Below, piece by piece: positions 48,601 through 60,985 of a stretch of DNA of 64,000 nt; position 1 is the stretch's first letter, and each line of letters begins with the position of its first letter. Source of the DNA: Zerene cesonia (taxonomy: Eukaryota; Arthropoda; Insecta; Lepidoptera; Pieridae); the NCBI RefSeq assembly GCF_012273895.1, contig NC_052122.1:3224001-3288000 (forward strand), given 5' to 3'. Made by a program: the position numbers and the translations under genes. The notes under the pieces were generated by a model. It was not told the origin of the DNA. It did not search any database and saw only the letters and a list, made by a program, of their open reading frames with translations.

Positions 48601-49245
48601 CAAATCATCGTGTTCGAATTTGTCTCGTCTTCTCATATATTATATAAATAAAACACATTACAATAATATCTTCACAAATATATCACATAGGTCTCGAACG
48701 TTCAGTTATCCACATTCCGTAAGTTATTTTTCAACGCGACGTTGGCGCGAAAACAATATTTGTACATCTATAAATCAAGAAAGATTGCCTCCTTCTAAAA
48801 GTCAATTTACGGAGACAGGGAAAATCCAAAGACAATTGGAATCACTTTCGATTCGCGCCATTTTCCGTCATGTCACGTGTGCCATCGTTATGTTTATCAC
48901 GCGTAGTTGCGCGTTCGTAATGTTAATATCCTATAAAATATTAAGACAAAAGAGAGATCTCCATTTAAAGCTTTGTATACTGCATAACATAACATAAATT
49001 GCAATTCTCTGATTGATTGTGTTATAAAACGCTTGTGTTGAAATCAAATTGCAATTATTAAAACGAATAAATTGGTTACTGCATTCAATGTGAGGAGAAT
49101 ATGAAAAATCCATTTCACTTTTAATGAATTAAGCTTTGTATGTTGTGTTGTCATTTTTAAAATAGAATTCGTTATTAACAAAATTATAGATGAAAAAAAG
49201 ATGTATATTTTTATTTAAATATTTCTATAAATTATAAATAAAAAT
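45665..49245. other. No gene recognised
   Basis: AT-rich. The 147-codon frame at 48554-48997 shows no domain, and its Ser/Tyr/Ile-rich content fits chance. A GC-rich patch at 46735-46800 (CATCCCGGGCGG) is unassigned. Confidence 0.5.
46507..46620 (-). mobile_element. Decayed Helitron-like remnant
   Basis: CTAGCAGTCCGCCCTGCTCT followed by GTGGTACATGCTCG resembles the GGTCCG-type terminal module. The rest is unrecognisable. Confidence 0.35.
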
Positions 49246-49249
49246 CCTA

Positions 49250-49453
49250 TCCTATTAATATTATAAATGCGAAAGTTTGTAAGTATGGATGTATGGATGT
49301 TTGTTACTCTTTCACGTAAAAACTACTGAACCAATTGCAATGAAATTTGGTACGTAGACAGCTGGATAACTGGAATAACATATAGGCAACTTTTTATTCC
49401 GATATTCCTACGGGATACGGACTTACGCGGGTGAAACCGCGGGGCACAGCTAG
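49250..49453 (+). mobile_element. Helitron-like element, family A, full length (204 bp), copy 2
   Basis: It has the same length and sequence as the copy at 15060-15263, with the same TC start and CTAG end, inserted between A (49249) and T (49454). The flanks of the two copies are unrelated, so this is transposition rather than segmental duplication. Identity over the whole element implies a very recent event. Confidence 0.85.
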
Positions 49454-49728
49454 TAAGAAATAATTCAATCTGTTACTTGTGCTGTTTTTTTTTAAGAAAA
49501 ACGACAACTTTCAAATTTCTAATTATATTAACTCATATATATATAATTTTCAATTATGAACATCATTACAATACTACTTTATATACAACTATATTATCAT
49601 TACTTGTTATCCCTATGTGTTTTAGCCGCTCACCGACATCACACATGCAAATCAAAATACGAATTGTACCGAAAAATAAATATTAATCACGACTAATATT
49701 AAAAAACTGGATGTTGTTCCCTATAAGC

Positions 49729-49880
49729 GACTAGCGGTCCTCCCCAGTTAATTTCGTTATACGTATAGCTTTAGTATTCAGGGATCACGTAGATATGTGT
49801 GTGAAATAATTTTTATATGGGTCTGGAAGTTCCTCAGCCTCAACCTCCCCAACCTCTTATATAACTCTTATATACTCAAC
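49729..49880 (-). mobile_element. Decayed Helitron-like remnant
   Basis: GACTAGCGGTCCTCCCCAGT is a diverged GGTCCG-type terminus, followed by ACGTATAGCTTTAGTATTC and GATCACGTAGATATGTGTG. Short CAACCTC(TTATATA) repeats follow. The boundaries are approximate. Confidence 0.35.
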
Positions 49881-49884
49881 CTCT

Positions 49885-52380
49885 TATATATATTTATTAT
49901 AAACATTTTTTTCAGATATAGGAAAAACAACCAGCTGAACAGTTAAACCAGAATAAAATCTTGATTGTTGAGGACGCTCACGATTGTACCTCGTTGTTAA
50001 AGATTTTTTTATGATATATCTTACATCTGACATCTACAGTATTTTTTATGTCAGTGAACTCCTCATAAATGACTGTATCGATTTTAGTCAAGTGTTTTGT
50101 GTCGGATTCTGGGATAGCTTAAACTGACAATTCCAACGCAATCAAAGTGAAGGAAAAAATTGTTTTTTCTCCGTTTATCGCTAGCGGGTTGAACTTGTAC
50201 TTAAAAAACCGAGCTATTGTGTTGTGTGGGATTCAGTATTTATTAAATATCCACACCTAACTTTTATATAAGTAAATTCAATAGTACAATAAAGGGGATT
50301 ATCGTATCATCATATACAATGCTAATATTATATGCATTTTAAAGTATTTTCATTAAAATATTGTTTTTACCTTTCTTATAAAACAGAGACTATGCTAGTC
50401 TTCTAGCTGGCCATGATGAGCGCCTAAACCTAAACTAGTCAAATTAAAACTGTTTCCTTGCAGACAATTAGCGTCACTAACCACTTCCCGAGCCAACCAA
50501 GGTACGATTTACCATTCCACATAAAGCGAAGAGGAAAGTATGTCATTATTTATGTACAAAGTTTTTATCGCGAAGTAGACAAGTTTGACAAAAGGGCAGG
50601 TGAAGGCACTTGAAAACAAAGGCGTTTTAACACAGTTTCCTACTGCGCTGAGGCTTGGATAAGGAAGATTATCTCTTTCTTGACGACTTGAATTTTTAAC
50701 GGAACGTTTTTAGGCTTTTGAATTTGAGTATTTCATCTGCAGAAACGGAGTGTGTTGTGTGTTGCAATTTCTTTGACGTTTTTACATTCCTTGTTTATTG
50801 CTTATGTAAAATGTTTTATGCCCACAAAATACCTACATGTTCTTTATTTAACGAGTCGATTTTGTATGACTTCTTTCTATTATTAAAAATAATTATCTTT
50901 GCCTTAGTTACTGATATCCGTTGCTACTTACGTGTCTCGTATATAGGTTATATCGTGGTTAAACTAGACAGAAGTCCTTAATTTTTGAAACAGTTTAGCA
51001 AATCTTCACAGCAACTGTCTGGCATGAGCCAATCATGATGAATGGGCCAATCGGTGCCTTCCAAGTATGACCAGTCTGTGTATATATAGTTTGATTTGCA
51101 TACGATAAAAAGGCTGAAACAATAAGATGTCACACTTTTAATTTATCGTAAGTGTGTACCATTGAATTCAATTAAAAATATGCAATCCCCTCTTATCCCT
51201 TTAGGTTGGGGCCAATGTGTTTTTCAATTGTTTCAGAAATTTATTTTCTTTATATTTAAATAACAATTGTACGGCTCTGTTTGGCCAGACAAGAATTTTG
51301 ATTGTGTAATTTATTGCCATTTAGATTCCATTTTTCCCTAAACCTCAGTACCAAGAAGACGACCAATAAAAGTAAAAGTTCATCATAAAATCGGTTTACC
51401 TACCCTCTTTACAAAACATGTAGTTATAAACCCTCATAATTTCATTCATAAAAATAAACTGACTGAAAGTCGAACTCCAAAGTAACAAGTAATCAAGTTT
51501 ACGAAATATTGCTTTACGAAACATCATATATTTACCAAGTTCAGAAAAACCACCTTGCATATTATGTGGAATGTGTAATAATAAATCGAGTCCAACCAGA
51601 TAAATCTTGCAACACATATTTTTGTCCTTGAATTCGTGATTCTTTCGAGATTCGAATATAGTTGTGACTCTAGCGACGAATTTTGCCAATCTGGGTTGAG
51701 TTTTTCGGCACACTGCCAGCATAAAAGTGCAGTTACAACGATCTCCTGAAGGCAAGACGTACTGTGGTCTAAACATTTATAATTCAATACGATAATTTTT
51801 GGTTTTCTCGTAGAACAATTATTTTGTTCCTATATTCTAGCTAATTGTCGACCTAAAACGTGTAAAAATCACTATAATGTAATCAGTTCGAAATTTTTAC
51901 AACAAATATATATATCTCTAAATACAAGATACCTAATCTTGCTCATATCAATCAAGCGATTATAAAATTAACGATGATCGAATGACCCATTCACCGTTCC
52001 ACAGACGTACCTTTCTACTACCCATAAAAATTATCTATATAGTATTTCGAAAGTATCAAACCAATAGTTTTTATGTAATTTGTCTACAGATTACCAAATT
52101 ATACCAAACTCTGATTACATGTATGATCCATTAAAGCTGCTATCAGCGGAGTGGTTTGTGCGGAGAATGGTCGCTCACTTTGTTTGTTGCGTAACCAGCT
52201 TGCTTCCATTATAATTAACAATTTTAATATTGTATCGAACTAATCGTTCATATGAGAAAGGAGTATTTCGAGCCGTATTGGCCGCCCTCGCTCGGACCTG
52301 CCTTTCACGTCTACTTTCAGAAGTGACATAACATCAGACCACCCGATCCCCATCAGGTTACAAAAAACAAAATTGCATTA
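49885..52380. other. No gene recognised
   Basis: Includes a 126-codon - strand frame at 51396-51776 that I do not recognise, and a GC-rich patch at 52258-52370 downstream of the Tweedle gene. Confidence 0.45.
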
Positions 52381-52385
52381 CACGT

Positions 52386-52391
52386 TTTATT
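52386..52391 (-). terminator. Candidate polyadenylation signal of the Tweedle gene
   Basis: AATAAA on the - strand, about 330 nt after the stop codon, is the first canonical hexamer I see downstream of the coding region. It implies a 3' UTR of roughly 350 nt. No transcript data support it. Confidence 0.5.
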
Positions 52392-52720
52392 ACAAAAAAT
52401 AAAAAAGCTATTTATAATACATAAACGTAACAGTCGCAGTAAAATACTCTGTTGGAACAACATTAACACTGTGCACTAATAACAAGTAAAGATGAATGGC
52501 GATGCACATAACTCAATTATGTCGATGAGAGCTCGCGTTCGAATAAAGGAAGGTGACTATGTACAGGCAATTCGATCGTGAGCTGTCGGTGGCGAACAGA
52601 TAAATCTTTATACAGCCTCGATGAATACGAAGACGTCACTATTACGTCTTAAGTTATTTTTCGCTTAGCAATAAATACTTTATCTTGCATCCTACCACCC
52701 AGATAACCGCCAATTTAAGT

Positions 52721-54559
52721 TTAGTGAAGAGGTCCAGCAACGTGGCCAGGGGGACCGTATTGCGCGCTGGCTGAGCCACCGTGTCCGGCCGCGCTTTCTT
52801 CAACGGCGCTAGCACCAAAGTCACCAGAGATTTCAGCTCCACCGTGACCGGAGGCTCCACCTTCGAGCACTGAACCACCACTGATGCCGCTGATGCCGCT
52901 GATGTCACCACCACCGATAGAGCCGCCGCTGATGGAACCACCGCTGATAGCTCCACTACCAATGGAACCACCGCCAATAAGACCGCCTCCGATAGCACCA
53001 CCGCCGAGAGAACCACCACCGAGAGCTCCGCTAATAGCAGCATCAGATTCCTTTTGGGTCTGGTATTTGATGAAGTAAACTTCTGGTTTCGAGGGTTGAG
53101 TGGGAGCTGGGGTGGGGATGACAATGTCGGGCTGTTCTTCGGGTTTCTTGACGAGAACGTAGACGAGGGTCTTCTCCTCATTCTGAGGCTGAATTGGGAT
53201 GATGGGAGCCACGGGAGTGGGAGGAGTTGGGGCCTTGATGAAGATGATCTTGTAGTGCTTTTGTGGGGGAGCAACGGGGGTGATACGTGGCAGCCTTTGT
53301 TCCTGGGGTTCTGGGGGTGGAACGTGGACGTAGATGTGCTTCTGGACTAGAGGAGCGCCAGAGTAGCCTCCAGCATAGCCACCGCTGAAACCGGCATCAC
53401 CAGCAAATCCACCGCCGAGACCACCGCCGAAACCACTGCTTACACTGCCTGAGCCAAGGGAGATTCCACCGCTAGAGAATCCAGAGTGTCCACCGGAGAT
53501 GCCTCCGAAGGAGAGGCCAGATTGGCCAGAGGAAACCCTTATTCCTCCGAGGGAAGGAGCACCATAGCTGCCTGATGGGGCTGAATGCCTTGAAGGAGCA
53601 GGATAACTGTAACCTACTGGAGGCTCGGGGCGCCCATAGGCGAGTGCCACGCAGGCAAGGATCTGTAACAATAAAAGAAAATAGATTAAGGTCAGGTACA
53701 CTCGAAAGCAGTAAAATTAATTTGCAGAATAAAATGTACACTATACATAAAAATGTGGACTTGAATTTTTGTGTAATTAATAATTATAAATTCAAGCTTA
53801 AATCGCTTTCGAATTTTTGATCACTAATGACCAGATATTAATGTACATATTTAATGAATGGTACATTAAAATCTCTTTCGATTTCTAATACAAAAAGTCC
53901 AAACTTAAATTATCTTAAGACACATTTCATATCGTATAATTTCGCTTGGCAAAGTTGAAAGAGTAGTAACAAGTAACACGTTTGCAAAAGTACAATTCAG
54001 TGGTATTTGTAACAAGAGATCATATCAAAATAATAATTAGATGAGCGCGATATGGTGACGTAATCAAGTTGGCTACTACGCGATAAACAATATGAAATGG
54101 ATCGATTACATAAGTTACATATTTAGTATTTGGGTCAGAATCGCACTGTTACATGTGACACGACATGTCATGGAATATCAATGTACTTTTTTTTGTACAA
54201 AACAGTCTGAATGGAAATCGATTTATTCCCACACTGATTTATAGATTTGTTAAAAAAAATTAGGATTTTTTAAATTTTCTTTACATTCTTGTCTAATTAA
54301 CAAGAATAAGAAGACAGAAAAAGTATGCTATTTAAGATATCCTTAAATTAATTAGTATGGTTCAGGCTTCGGGATTCCCAATATTCCGAGTTTTTAAAGC
54401 CATTCACTATTTGGCACAGTACTGTCACAATACACTATGCACTAAACACTTCACTGTGAAACCTCAACTGCTAAAATTGAACAAACAAAAAAATCGCAGG
54501 CGGCAAATAGAAAAAAGGGTAGGAAATAACGCTCCCACACTTACCACGAAAGCGCGCAT
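52721..54559 (-). CDS. Tweedle-class cuticular protein (DUF243), complete, two exons
   Basis: Exon 1 codes at 54559-54545 (MRAFV), followed by donor GTAAG; the 882-bp intron ends in TTTATTGTTACAG; exon 2 runs from 53662 to the TAA at 52721-52723. The join is in phase 0 and gives 318 residues. Residues 1-13 are a signal peptide (Ala11-Leu-Ala13 fits the -3/-1 rule), and an intron inside the signal peptide is usual for insect cuticle genes. Residues 43-108 are Gly/Ser rich. The DUF243/Tweedle core is about 108-212, with four Lys/Tyr blocks: K113HIYVHVPPPE, K140HYKIIFIKAP, K169TLVYVLVKKPE and K197PEVYFIKYQTQK. Residues 215-300 are GGS-I/L-GG repeats, and the tail is QYGPPGHVAGPLH. The mature protein has no cysteine. 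Tweedle proteins are secreted by epidermis and bind into chitinous cuticle, shaping larval and pupal bodies (family knowledge). The glycine arms make stretches of the other frames open, but only this frame joins a signal peptide to the core. The exact family member (CPT number) cannot be told. Confidence 0.93.
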
Positions 54560-54674
54560 TTTGTGCGTGGGCAAACGGTACAACCGTTAAGAGACTCGGG
54601 TGATACGACGGAGTTACACCAATTTGAACAACTCCACTTCTTGGAGATGTTCCTGGCTGTGTGAGCTTGTGTTA

Positions 54675-54711
54675 ACTGATGACATTCGCCACACCGACCC
54701 GCTCTTAAATA
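54675..54711 (-). promoter_or_regulatory. Predicted core promoter of the Tweedle gene (TATA box and initiator)
   Basis: On the - strand a TATTTAAG box (54711-54704) lies about 34 bases upstream of an arthropod initiator TCAGT (54679-54675), putting transcription start near 54677. This leaves a 5' UTR of about 118 nt before the ATG at 54559. The spacing is normal for insect cuticle genes. It is inferred from motif and position only. Confidence 0.55.
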
Positions 54712-54714
54712 CTA

Positions 54715-56955
54715 ATGTGCTCATCTCGCCAGAACACTCCATCCCTACGGACATTTCACTCGGTTACTTGCAACTATCGTCATTATTTAACAAGTATACG
54801 GTCCTTTCTTTTCGGCGAGGTCCGTGGCTGGCCGGAGCGCATTCTATTTGCCGCTTTAGCATCCAACACTCGCATTTTCAACTCGTTCTTGATATCGACG
54901 TGCGTTACGAACGATTTTCGTTTGAAGTTCAAGTCAATTTATGAAATATTGTTTTCTTTAACGCTTTTAATCGAACTTGATTATCCTTTTACCTTCGTCT
55001 GAGATTAGAAGCATTATAAGGTTATCTGCTGTTTCACAATTTGGCTTTATTTAATTTATTTAACAATTATAATGTCAAAGAAAATTAATGTTAATTATTC
55101 TTTTAATATACGGGTTATAAAGTTGTCGTTGTTACAATTTTGCAACATTGCATTATTTAATAAAAAAATTAATCACCTATTAATAACCGTGTAGATTATT
55201 TTGAATAATCAATATAATTGATATAAATAAATAATATGGAAAAAAATATTCAGTTTTTATAAATAAATTGAAGTGTAATTTATGAATGAAAGACTTTAAA
55301 AATAGTTAAACATAGGTTTTCAAATCATAATTAATGGAAATACACGAAATGGAACCATATTGTACATGGTTATTGAATAAGATCACTATCGCAAGCTTTT
55401 ACTAATGATTTTGATATATTTTTAATGCGTCATATTGGTAAAAACATCTGGTCAGAACCAAATTATTTTAAATATTTTTCGGCAGTAGGTAAAGACAATG
55501 TTCTAACTGCAAAATAAAACCAATCAAACAAAATTGAATAAACTGAAGCAATTTATTACATAACCTTACGAGCTTTAACGCGCTAATGTACCTACTTAAC
55601 TTTATTTCTTTAATTCAAAAGTAATAACGACATAATGAACAATGGCTGTGTAATCGGGAGTTGTTTTTTTCTTTTGTAAAAACCAGCAGAGCAATGGTTA
55701 ATACATTTTCGATCAATCGAAGCGTTCAATTATAATGTATCTTTAAATTGATGAATTTAAAAAGGAAAAAGGAAATCCACTAGAAAGTGACATTTTGCAT
55801 GCGAAATAGACTTAATTTTTTACATATATCTGGGCTTCTTCAGACGCAGTGAGGGCTATTAGCGACTTCAATATAATCCCACTTGCTTCATGGAAATTAG
55901 CTGCCATTGTCAGACGTCGGTCTGGTTATTAGTATAATACTAAACAGCATTCATATATGCTTATGCGGCCACGCTTCCCCTAGCAGGGTTCATTTAGTGC
56001 TAAAAATAATTAAAAGCACAGAAACCAGCGGGCAACCGAAAAGCTTTTATGTGACTATAGCTAAGCTAATTACTTCATTTAATGCGGCTATTCCATTTAT
56101 AAGACCATTACTTCTTTTTTAAATATATATTCTGTATGGATATATGCTTCAGAAAATATGAAAAATCCATCTAATAAGGTTCTTATATATGTTATCACTT
56201 ACAAGTCTTAACAAGTTATGAACAACATGTTAAGTGATATTTAAATGATAATATTATATATTATTTATAAATATATCACTAAATAGTATGAAACAAAGTC
56301 GCTTTCTGCCGCTGGTGTGTCTGCTTAGATCTTAAACAACAAATTTTGATGGTTTTTTTTGAGTAGATTGAGGGATATTTGCGAGACGTAAAATATCCAT
56401 ACATAAAACCAAAATAATTTTTGGCAAAAAAGGTTAGGTTTGTTTTTAATATAGGTAGTTGAACGAACTTTAAAGGTGAGATGAGTATAAGGAGGAAGAC
56501 ATAAGACGATAATGCGCTTTATCGTCCGGAGGTTTCTCACCCATATTATATTTTCACCCCTCAGGATATTACGCAGCTATAGTCTTTGCGGGAAAAATCC
56601 TAATCTTTGATAATGAGATATCTTATTTTAACATCTTTTTGTTTTCTTAACGAACCCTCGAGAAATCTTATATATGTAATTATTTTGTCTTTCATATTTT
56701 GGGAATCAAATCGGTATTAGTCTGGCCCAGCTTACGATGGTCTAATGATTATACTTCTTTATACTGTGGAAATAGATTGTATTTCATCTAATGATTAATC
56801 TGGCGGCGCTGGATCTCATTTGCGGTTTCCAATCTGATTAATACGAATTGAAACATTTAACCATTTCTAATCTCTTTCTTATCCACTCTTAATTGTAAAT
56901 ATTGAAGTTCAAGATTATCAGAGATATTTATTGAAGACGAATTACTATATTGCTA
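54715..56955. other. Upstream flank of the Tweedle gene, no other gene recognised
   Basis: The first 250 bases are less AT-rich and probably hold cuticle-gene regulatory sites. The remainder is AT-rich. Confidence 0.45.
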
Positions 56956-56960
56956 TATAT

Positions 56961-57015
56961 AGCAAATAGTTTGACGTGCCTCTCAAGATTCGAGAGGTGT
57001 GTCAAACTATTTGCT
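56961..57015 (+). other. 55-nt stem-loop, 24 bp stem and 7-nt loop
   Basis: The arm 56961-56984 pairs with 56992-57015 over all 24 positions when read as + strand RNA (21 Watson-Crick and 3 consecutive G-U pairs in the middle). The loop is AAGATTC. On the - strand the three wobbles become C-A mismatches. It could be an intronic small-RNA precursor or a transposon hairpin; the sequence right after it resembles the repeat at 17700. Confidence 0.5.
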
Positions 57016-57289
57016 ACTAAAACCTCACTGTGTTGGACATATCTGGAGGTCGCGAAAGCCCTTTCGATTAAACCGAACGGATGTAAGAGTAGGTAGACAT
57101 ACACGTTGATTCACCGTATTTTCAACACTAAAACAAATTTACATTTACGAAATACAACCACGTGAAAGTAATTTTAAGTATCTTCACTCGGTACTCGCAT
57201 CATATTCGAATTTCATTCATTTAAAATGTCTGTTTAAATTCAGTTAAGAAACCGACATGTTTTGACAAATGCTTTCAAATATCACTTCA

Positions 57290-57488
57290 CTAGCTTTACG
57301 CCCCTGGCTTCGCCCGTGCAGTCAAAGCAAAATCACATAGAAATGAGATGTTTCACTGTGGTAAAAATTATCCTATACCACTGTCTATCTCCATACATTT
57401 AATCGCCACATTGCGACGCGAAAGCAATAAACCGTCAACGAAACAAGCAAACAAACACACGTCTTTCTCAGTTATAATATTAGTGTGA
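57290..57488 (-). mobile_element. Helitron-like element, complete (about 199 bp)
   Basis: CTAG at 57290, CTTTACGCCCCTGGCTTCG and CCCGTGCAGTCAAAGC lead to CAGTTATAATATTAGTGTGA before T. On the - strand it starts TCACACTAATATTATAACTG. A TATCCTATACCACTGTC motif lies in the middle. Confidence 0.55.
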
Positions 57489-57489
57489 T

Positions 57490-59110
57490 CCGCAAAACAC
57501 GATAATACTTTTAGAGTTCAGAATACCCTGGACACATTCACTATTTTCATCCTGCGAGTTGCAGTGCCAACATAGCTTTGCTTTTAAATTTATGAAAGCC
57601 ATAATGGAGTTTATTATATTAGATTACAAGTCAACTGTCGGTCTTTAACACGCTGGTATTAGCTTTGCTTGAATGTTTGTACGAAACCGATCCCTTTAGG
57701 TGAGAGTTAACCCACTTTTGACGGACAGATTTAATTTAAAATTTGTAAGCTTATAAAGGATCGGAGACATCAAAAAAAATTTAGAGGCTTATCTTATAAT
57801 CCTGATCGCCAGAATAAAATAATTTCCTTATATTTACTCATCACGCAAAAGAACATCATCATCATCACCCATATATGAGTGGATCGAAGCATAAGTGAAA
57901 CAATTTAGTTGATTTTATATTCATAGCATGTTTTTTACCATATTTACAATATAACCAGGTTGATAATAATAATGAAAAAAATAACAAAATTTTTGTACAT
58001 GTAAATATAAAATAGATAAATATTTAATAACGTGTAATAAGCGTTCGAAATGAGGCATTTTTGGCGTTTGAGTGTTCATGAATATAGGCTTACGATGCTC
58101 TGATTTTATAACATACCGGTTTTCTCGTAATGTAATATTATATCGCTTTAAGCAAGTGACATGATTTAAGCGTCTAGAGTGGACATTACGCTTATTTCGC
58201 GACATCTCATATAATTTAACCTTCATATAATAAGAAGCAGTTTATTATTAAACCTAGTAACCTAGACTCAGGTGTTACCAAAATATTTATGTTTTACATT
58301 TTTATATGGCAACATGGAGTATAAAAACGCGTTAGATAATATAGCTTAAAATTTATTAAAACAGATAAAAATTCGGAGCTATACATAACCACAACTAATT
58401 GCATCTTTAATAAACATTTAAAGACATAATAATAATTTTAAAATTAATTTCGAATGATAAAAGTTAATATGCACCGTCGCGCATACATTTTATCTATTTT
58501 CAAAAGTGTTTGACTCAAAACATATTTTGCACTTTTGTATTAAAATTATTATTCCTTTGTATTTTTCATCTCATAATCACACCTTATAAACTAAATTATG
58601 TTATTCGAATGAAACAATCAAAAACAGTTTGACCAATATTAAAAAAAAGTTTACGTAACCATCTCCATATCTTACGCATACCTCTTGCATATCTGAATAT
58701 AAACATCTAATATGAATGACAATCAAACCCAACGATCTCACCATAAACTACCATTAATTATTATATGTAATAATTTATTATAGGTATCCATAGAGAAAAC
58801 AGAAAAATGCCAGAGAAACGTAACTTCGCCTTGTAGGTTTTAATTACAACCGGTCATACGATACCGAAAGATATAACATAATATGGTATCAAATAAAGGT
58901 TAAAAGTCTCAGTAGAATATATGAACATTTATATACAATTATTTTTAAATTAGTAGGCTCGTCCGCTTACGAAATACACAATTAACGATTGCAATCTGCT
59001 CCAAACATGCTAAGCCGACTTTTGAATTTTTTATTTATTATATCAAAACTTATTTAATCGATTTGCGAGGCAACATTAACAGACGCTCAGTTGTACAGTA
59101 ATAAAATTAT
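57490..59110. other. No gene recognised
   Basis: AT-rich. A short (ATC)n tract lies near 57856. Confidence 0.5.
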
Positions 59111-59111
59111 A

Positions 59112-59137
59112 TCTTATACCTTTAAACGAGCAATTCT

Positions 59138-59178
<41 letters not shown>

Positions 59179-59544
59179 GGAATCTCGGAATCGGCTCCAA
59201 CGATTTTCATGAAATTTAGTATACAGGGGGTTTCGGGGGCGATAAATCGATCTAGCTAGGAATTTTTTTTAGAAAATGTCATATTCGTGTTTTATTCGTG
59301 TTTTTTTTTTCCTGACATCTATTGGTGAATAATAATACTATTTTGCTTCGTAGATAGCTGGACAACTGAAATAATGTCATATTCGGGTTTTATTCGTGTT
59401 TTTTTTCCTGACATCTATTGGTGAATAATAATACTATTTTGCTTCGTAGCTAGCTGGACAACTGAAATAACACATAGGCACTTTTTATACCGATATTCCT
59501 ACGGGATACGAACTTACGCGGTTTCAACCGCGGGTCACAGCTAG
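59112..59544 (+). mobile_element. Helitron-like element, family B, with internal 98-bp tandem duplication
   Basis: It starts TCTTATACCTTTAAACGAGC after A and has an uninterrupted (TA)n tract (about 59141-59175). It ends CGCGGTTTCAACCGCG, GGTCACAGCTAG at 59544, followed by T. A 98-bp unit starting near 59275 (AATGTCATATTCG...GACAACTGAAAT) is repeated from 59373 with a few substitutions. Confidence 0.78.
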
Positions 59545-59565
59545 TATATAGAATTATTTAGCCTA

Positions 59566-59665
59566 AATTTAAACGCGAGTTATCGCTCGCTGTAAAGTAT
59601 TCAAAACGTTGGGATAAATAATATAATGAATAAATCGCGTTTGATATCCGTGAAAAAGAATTTTA
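59566..59665 (-). repeat. Diverged copy of the 9820-9960 repeat
   Basis: On the - strand it reads AAACGCGATTTATTCATTAT, then CCCAACGTTTTGAATACTTT and ACAGCGAGCG, in the same order as at 9840-9895. Confidence 0.45.
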
Positions 59666-60481
59666 ATTTCTAAATCTATAATGTTCGTGCAGAAACAAAA
59701 AAAAATGCTAATATACGTACTAATAATAATTTAGTTTAACAATTTGTTTATTTATAGTATAACATAAAAACAAACACTAAAGGCAGAAAGGCAAAATAAT
59801 TCATATCTAATTAAAATAATATTCAATTGGGGCGCTGTTTTTGTCTGAGGCAGTTTTTTGGTCGGAGATTAATTACTCACATGAACACACCATTCAAAAT
59901 TCAATACAATATCAGAATACAATAAAATATTAAAATCAGTTTTACGTTTCGTAAAATAAAATAAATATATTAATTTCAAGACAAGAGTAATAGTTAACTT
60001 AATTCTGCGTGTTAATTTATTCGTCGGCCGAATGACGGCAAGCATCTGTCGCTCAAGAGGTCAAAGGCATTTAGCATATCAATCATAATCATAACCTTGT
60101 TTAACTAACCAATAAAGCCGAATTTAAAAGAAATATCGCGCATACATTTTGTGCTTTCAAGGTAAAACAACTGTGAATCGAAGGCCCAATTATAAATTAT
60201 ATGTAATACAGGCGAAGGTTATTTTTAATTTAACGGAATTATTTATATACGAATTATTATTCATTATTGACATTTATTACTCGTACTCATTCGTGAATCG
60301 TAATATATTTGATATCATCGGTGAATAATATGTATATAATCTTACTAACTTATCCACAAAGTTTGTATTTAATTTGATAACCAAATAAAGTAGAAAATAC
60401 AAAATTCTGCCCGGAAAAAAGTGTAGAATTCAACTGCCTTAATGATAATAGTCCCTTTTTCTAGTGAGGAAATTTTTCTTA

Positions 60482-60570
60482 AGATACCCACGGCTTCCAG
60501 GGAAGAATTACATCTATGCTCGGATTCTTACCGACTAATACCCCACCATACTCACGCACTGCTATATACT
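60482..60570 (+). repeat. Diverged copy of the 17700-17880 repeat
   Basis: ACCCACGGCTTCCAGGGAAG, then ATGCTCGGATTCTTACCGAC and TAATACCCCACCATACTC, keep the order of the 17.7-kb repeat. Confidence 0.35.
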
Positions 60571-60985
60571 TGCAATCTAGCGACAATAGACCATGTTATA
60601 ACGTACGTTGTCATATATCTCAAGAGTATTCTATGAATAAGGCATTGTAATTAAATATTTAGTATGATCATTCAAAATTTATTTCAGAACTACCAAAAAC
60701 TCATGTATTAAAAACACTCCACGAAGATGCTAAAGCTAAAGGACAATATTATATACGGATCGCATAACGTTGAGATTGTTACGACGCCCTAGCTGTAATC
60801 CTGGTAGTAAAACGTTTAACAGCGTGCATTAAAATAATTTACCAGATAAATCTCCTTTCATTACAACTTTAGGAACGGATACTCGTATATACTCTCGAGT
60901 ATTGGTGCCGCTTCCTTTAACAGAAAGATAAAAGATATGTAACATAACCAATTTCATTATATCTCCAACATGTATATATTTAAAA

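Noticed and set aside
48554..48997. 147-codon + strand frame
   Set aside because: No recognised motif. S-K-S-Q-F-T-E-T near residue 82 superficially recalls the frequenin exon 3 start, but the rest does not match.
51396..51776. 126-codon - strand frame
   Set aside because: Not recognised, no splice or promoter context, overlapped by another open frame on the same strand.
52654..53274. 206-codon - strand frame overlapping the Tweedle exon
   Set aside because: It is a shifted frame of the Tweedle glycine-repeat exon. The repeats keep several frames open, but only the Tweedle frame joins a signal peptide and the DUF243 core.
60686..60767. Possible terminal exon (acceptor ATTTATTTCAG, then L-P-K-T-H-V-L-K)
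   Set aside because: As a continuation of frequenin it would give T plus AA, an immediate stop, and the peptide does not match the family. No other gene model needs it.
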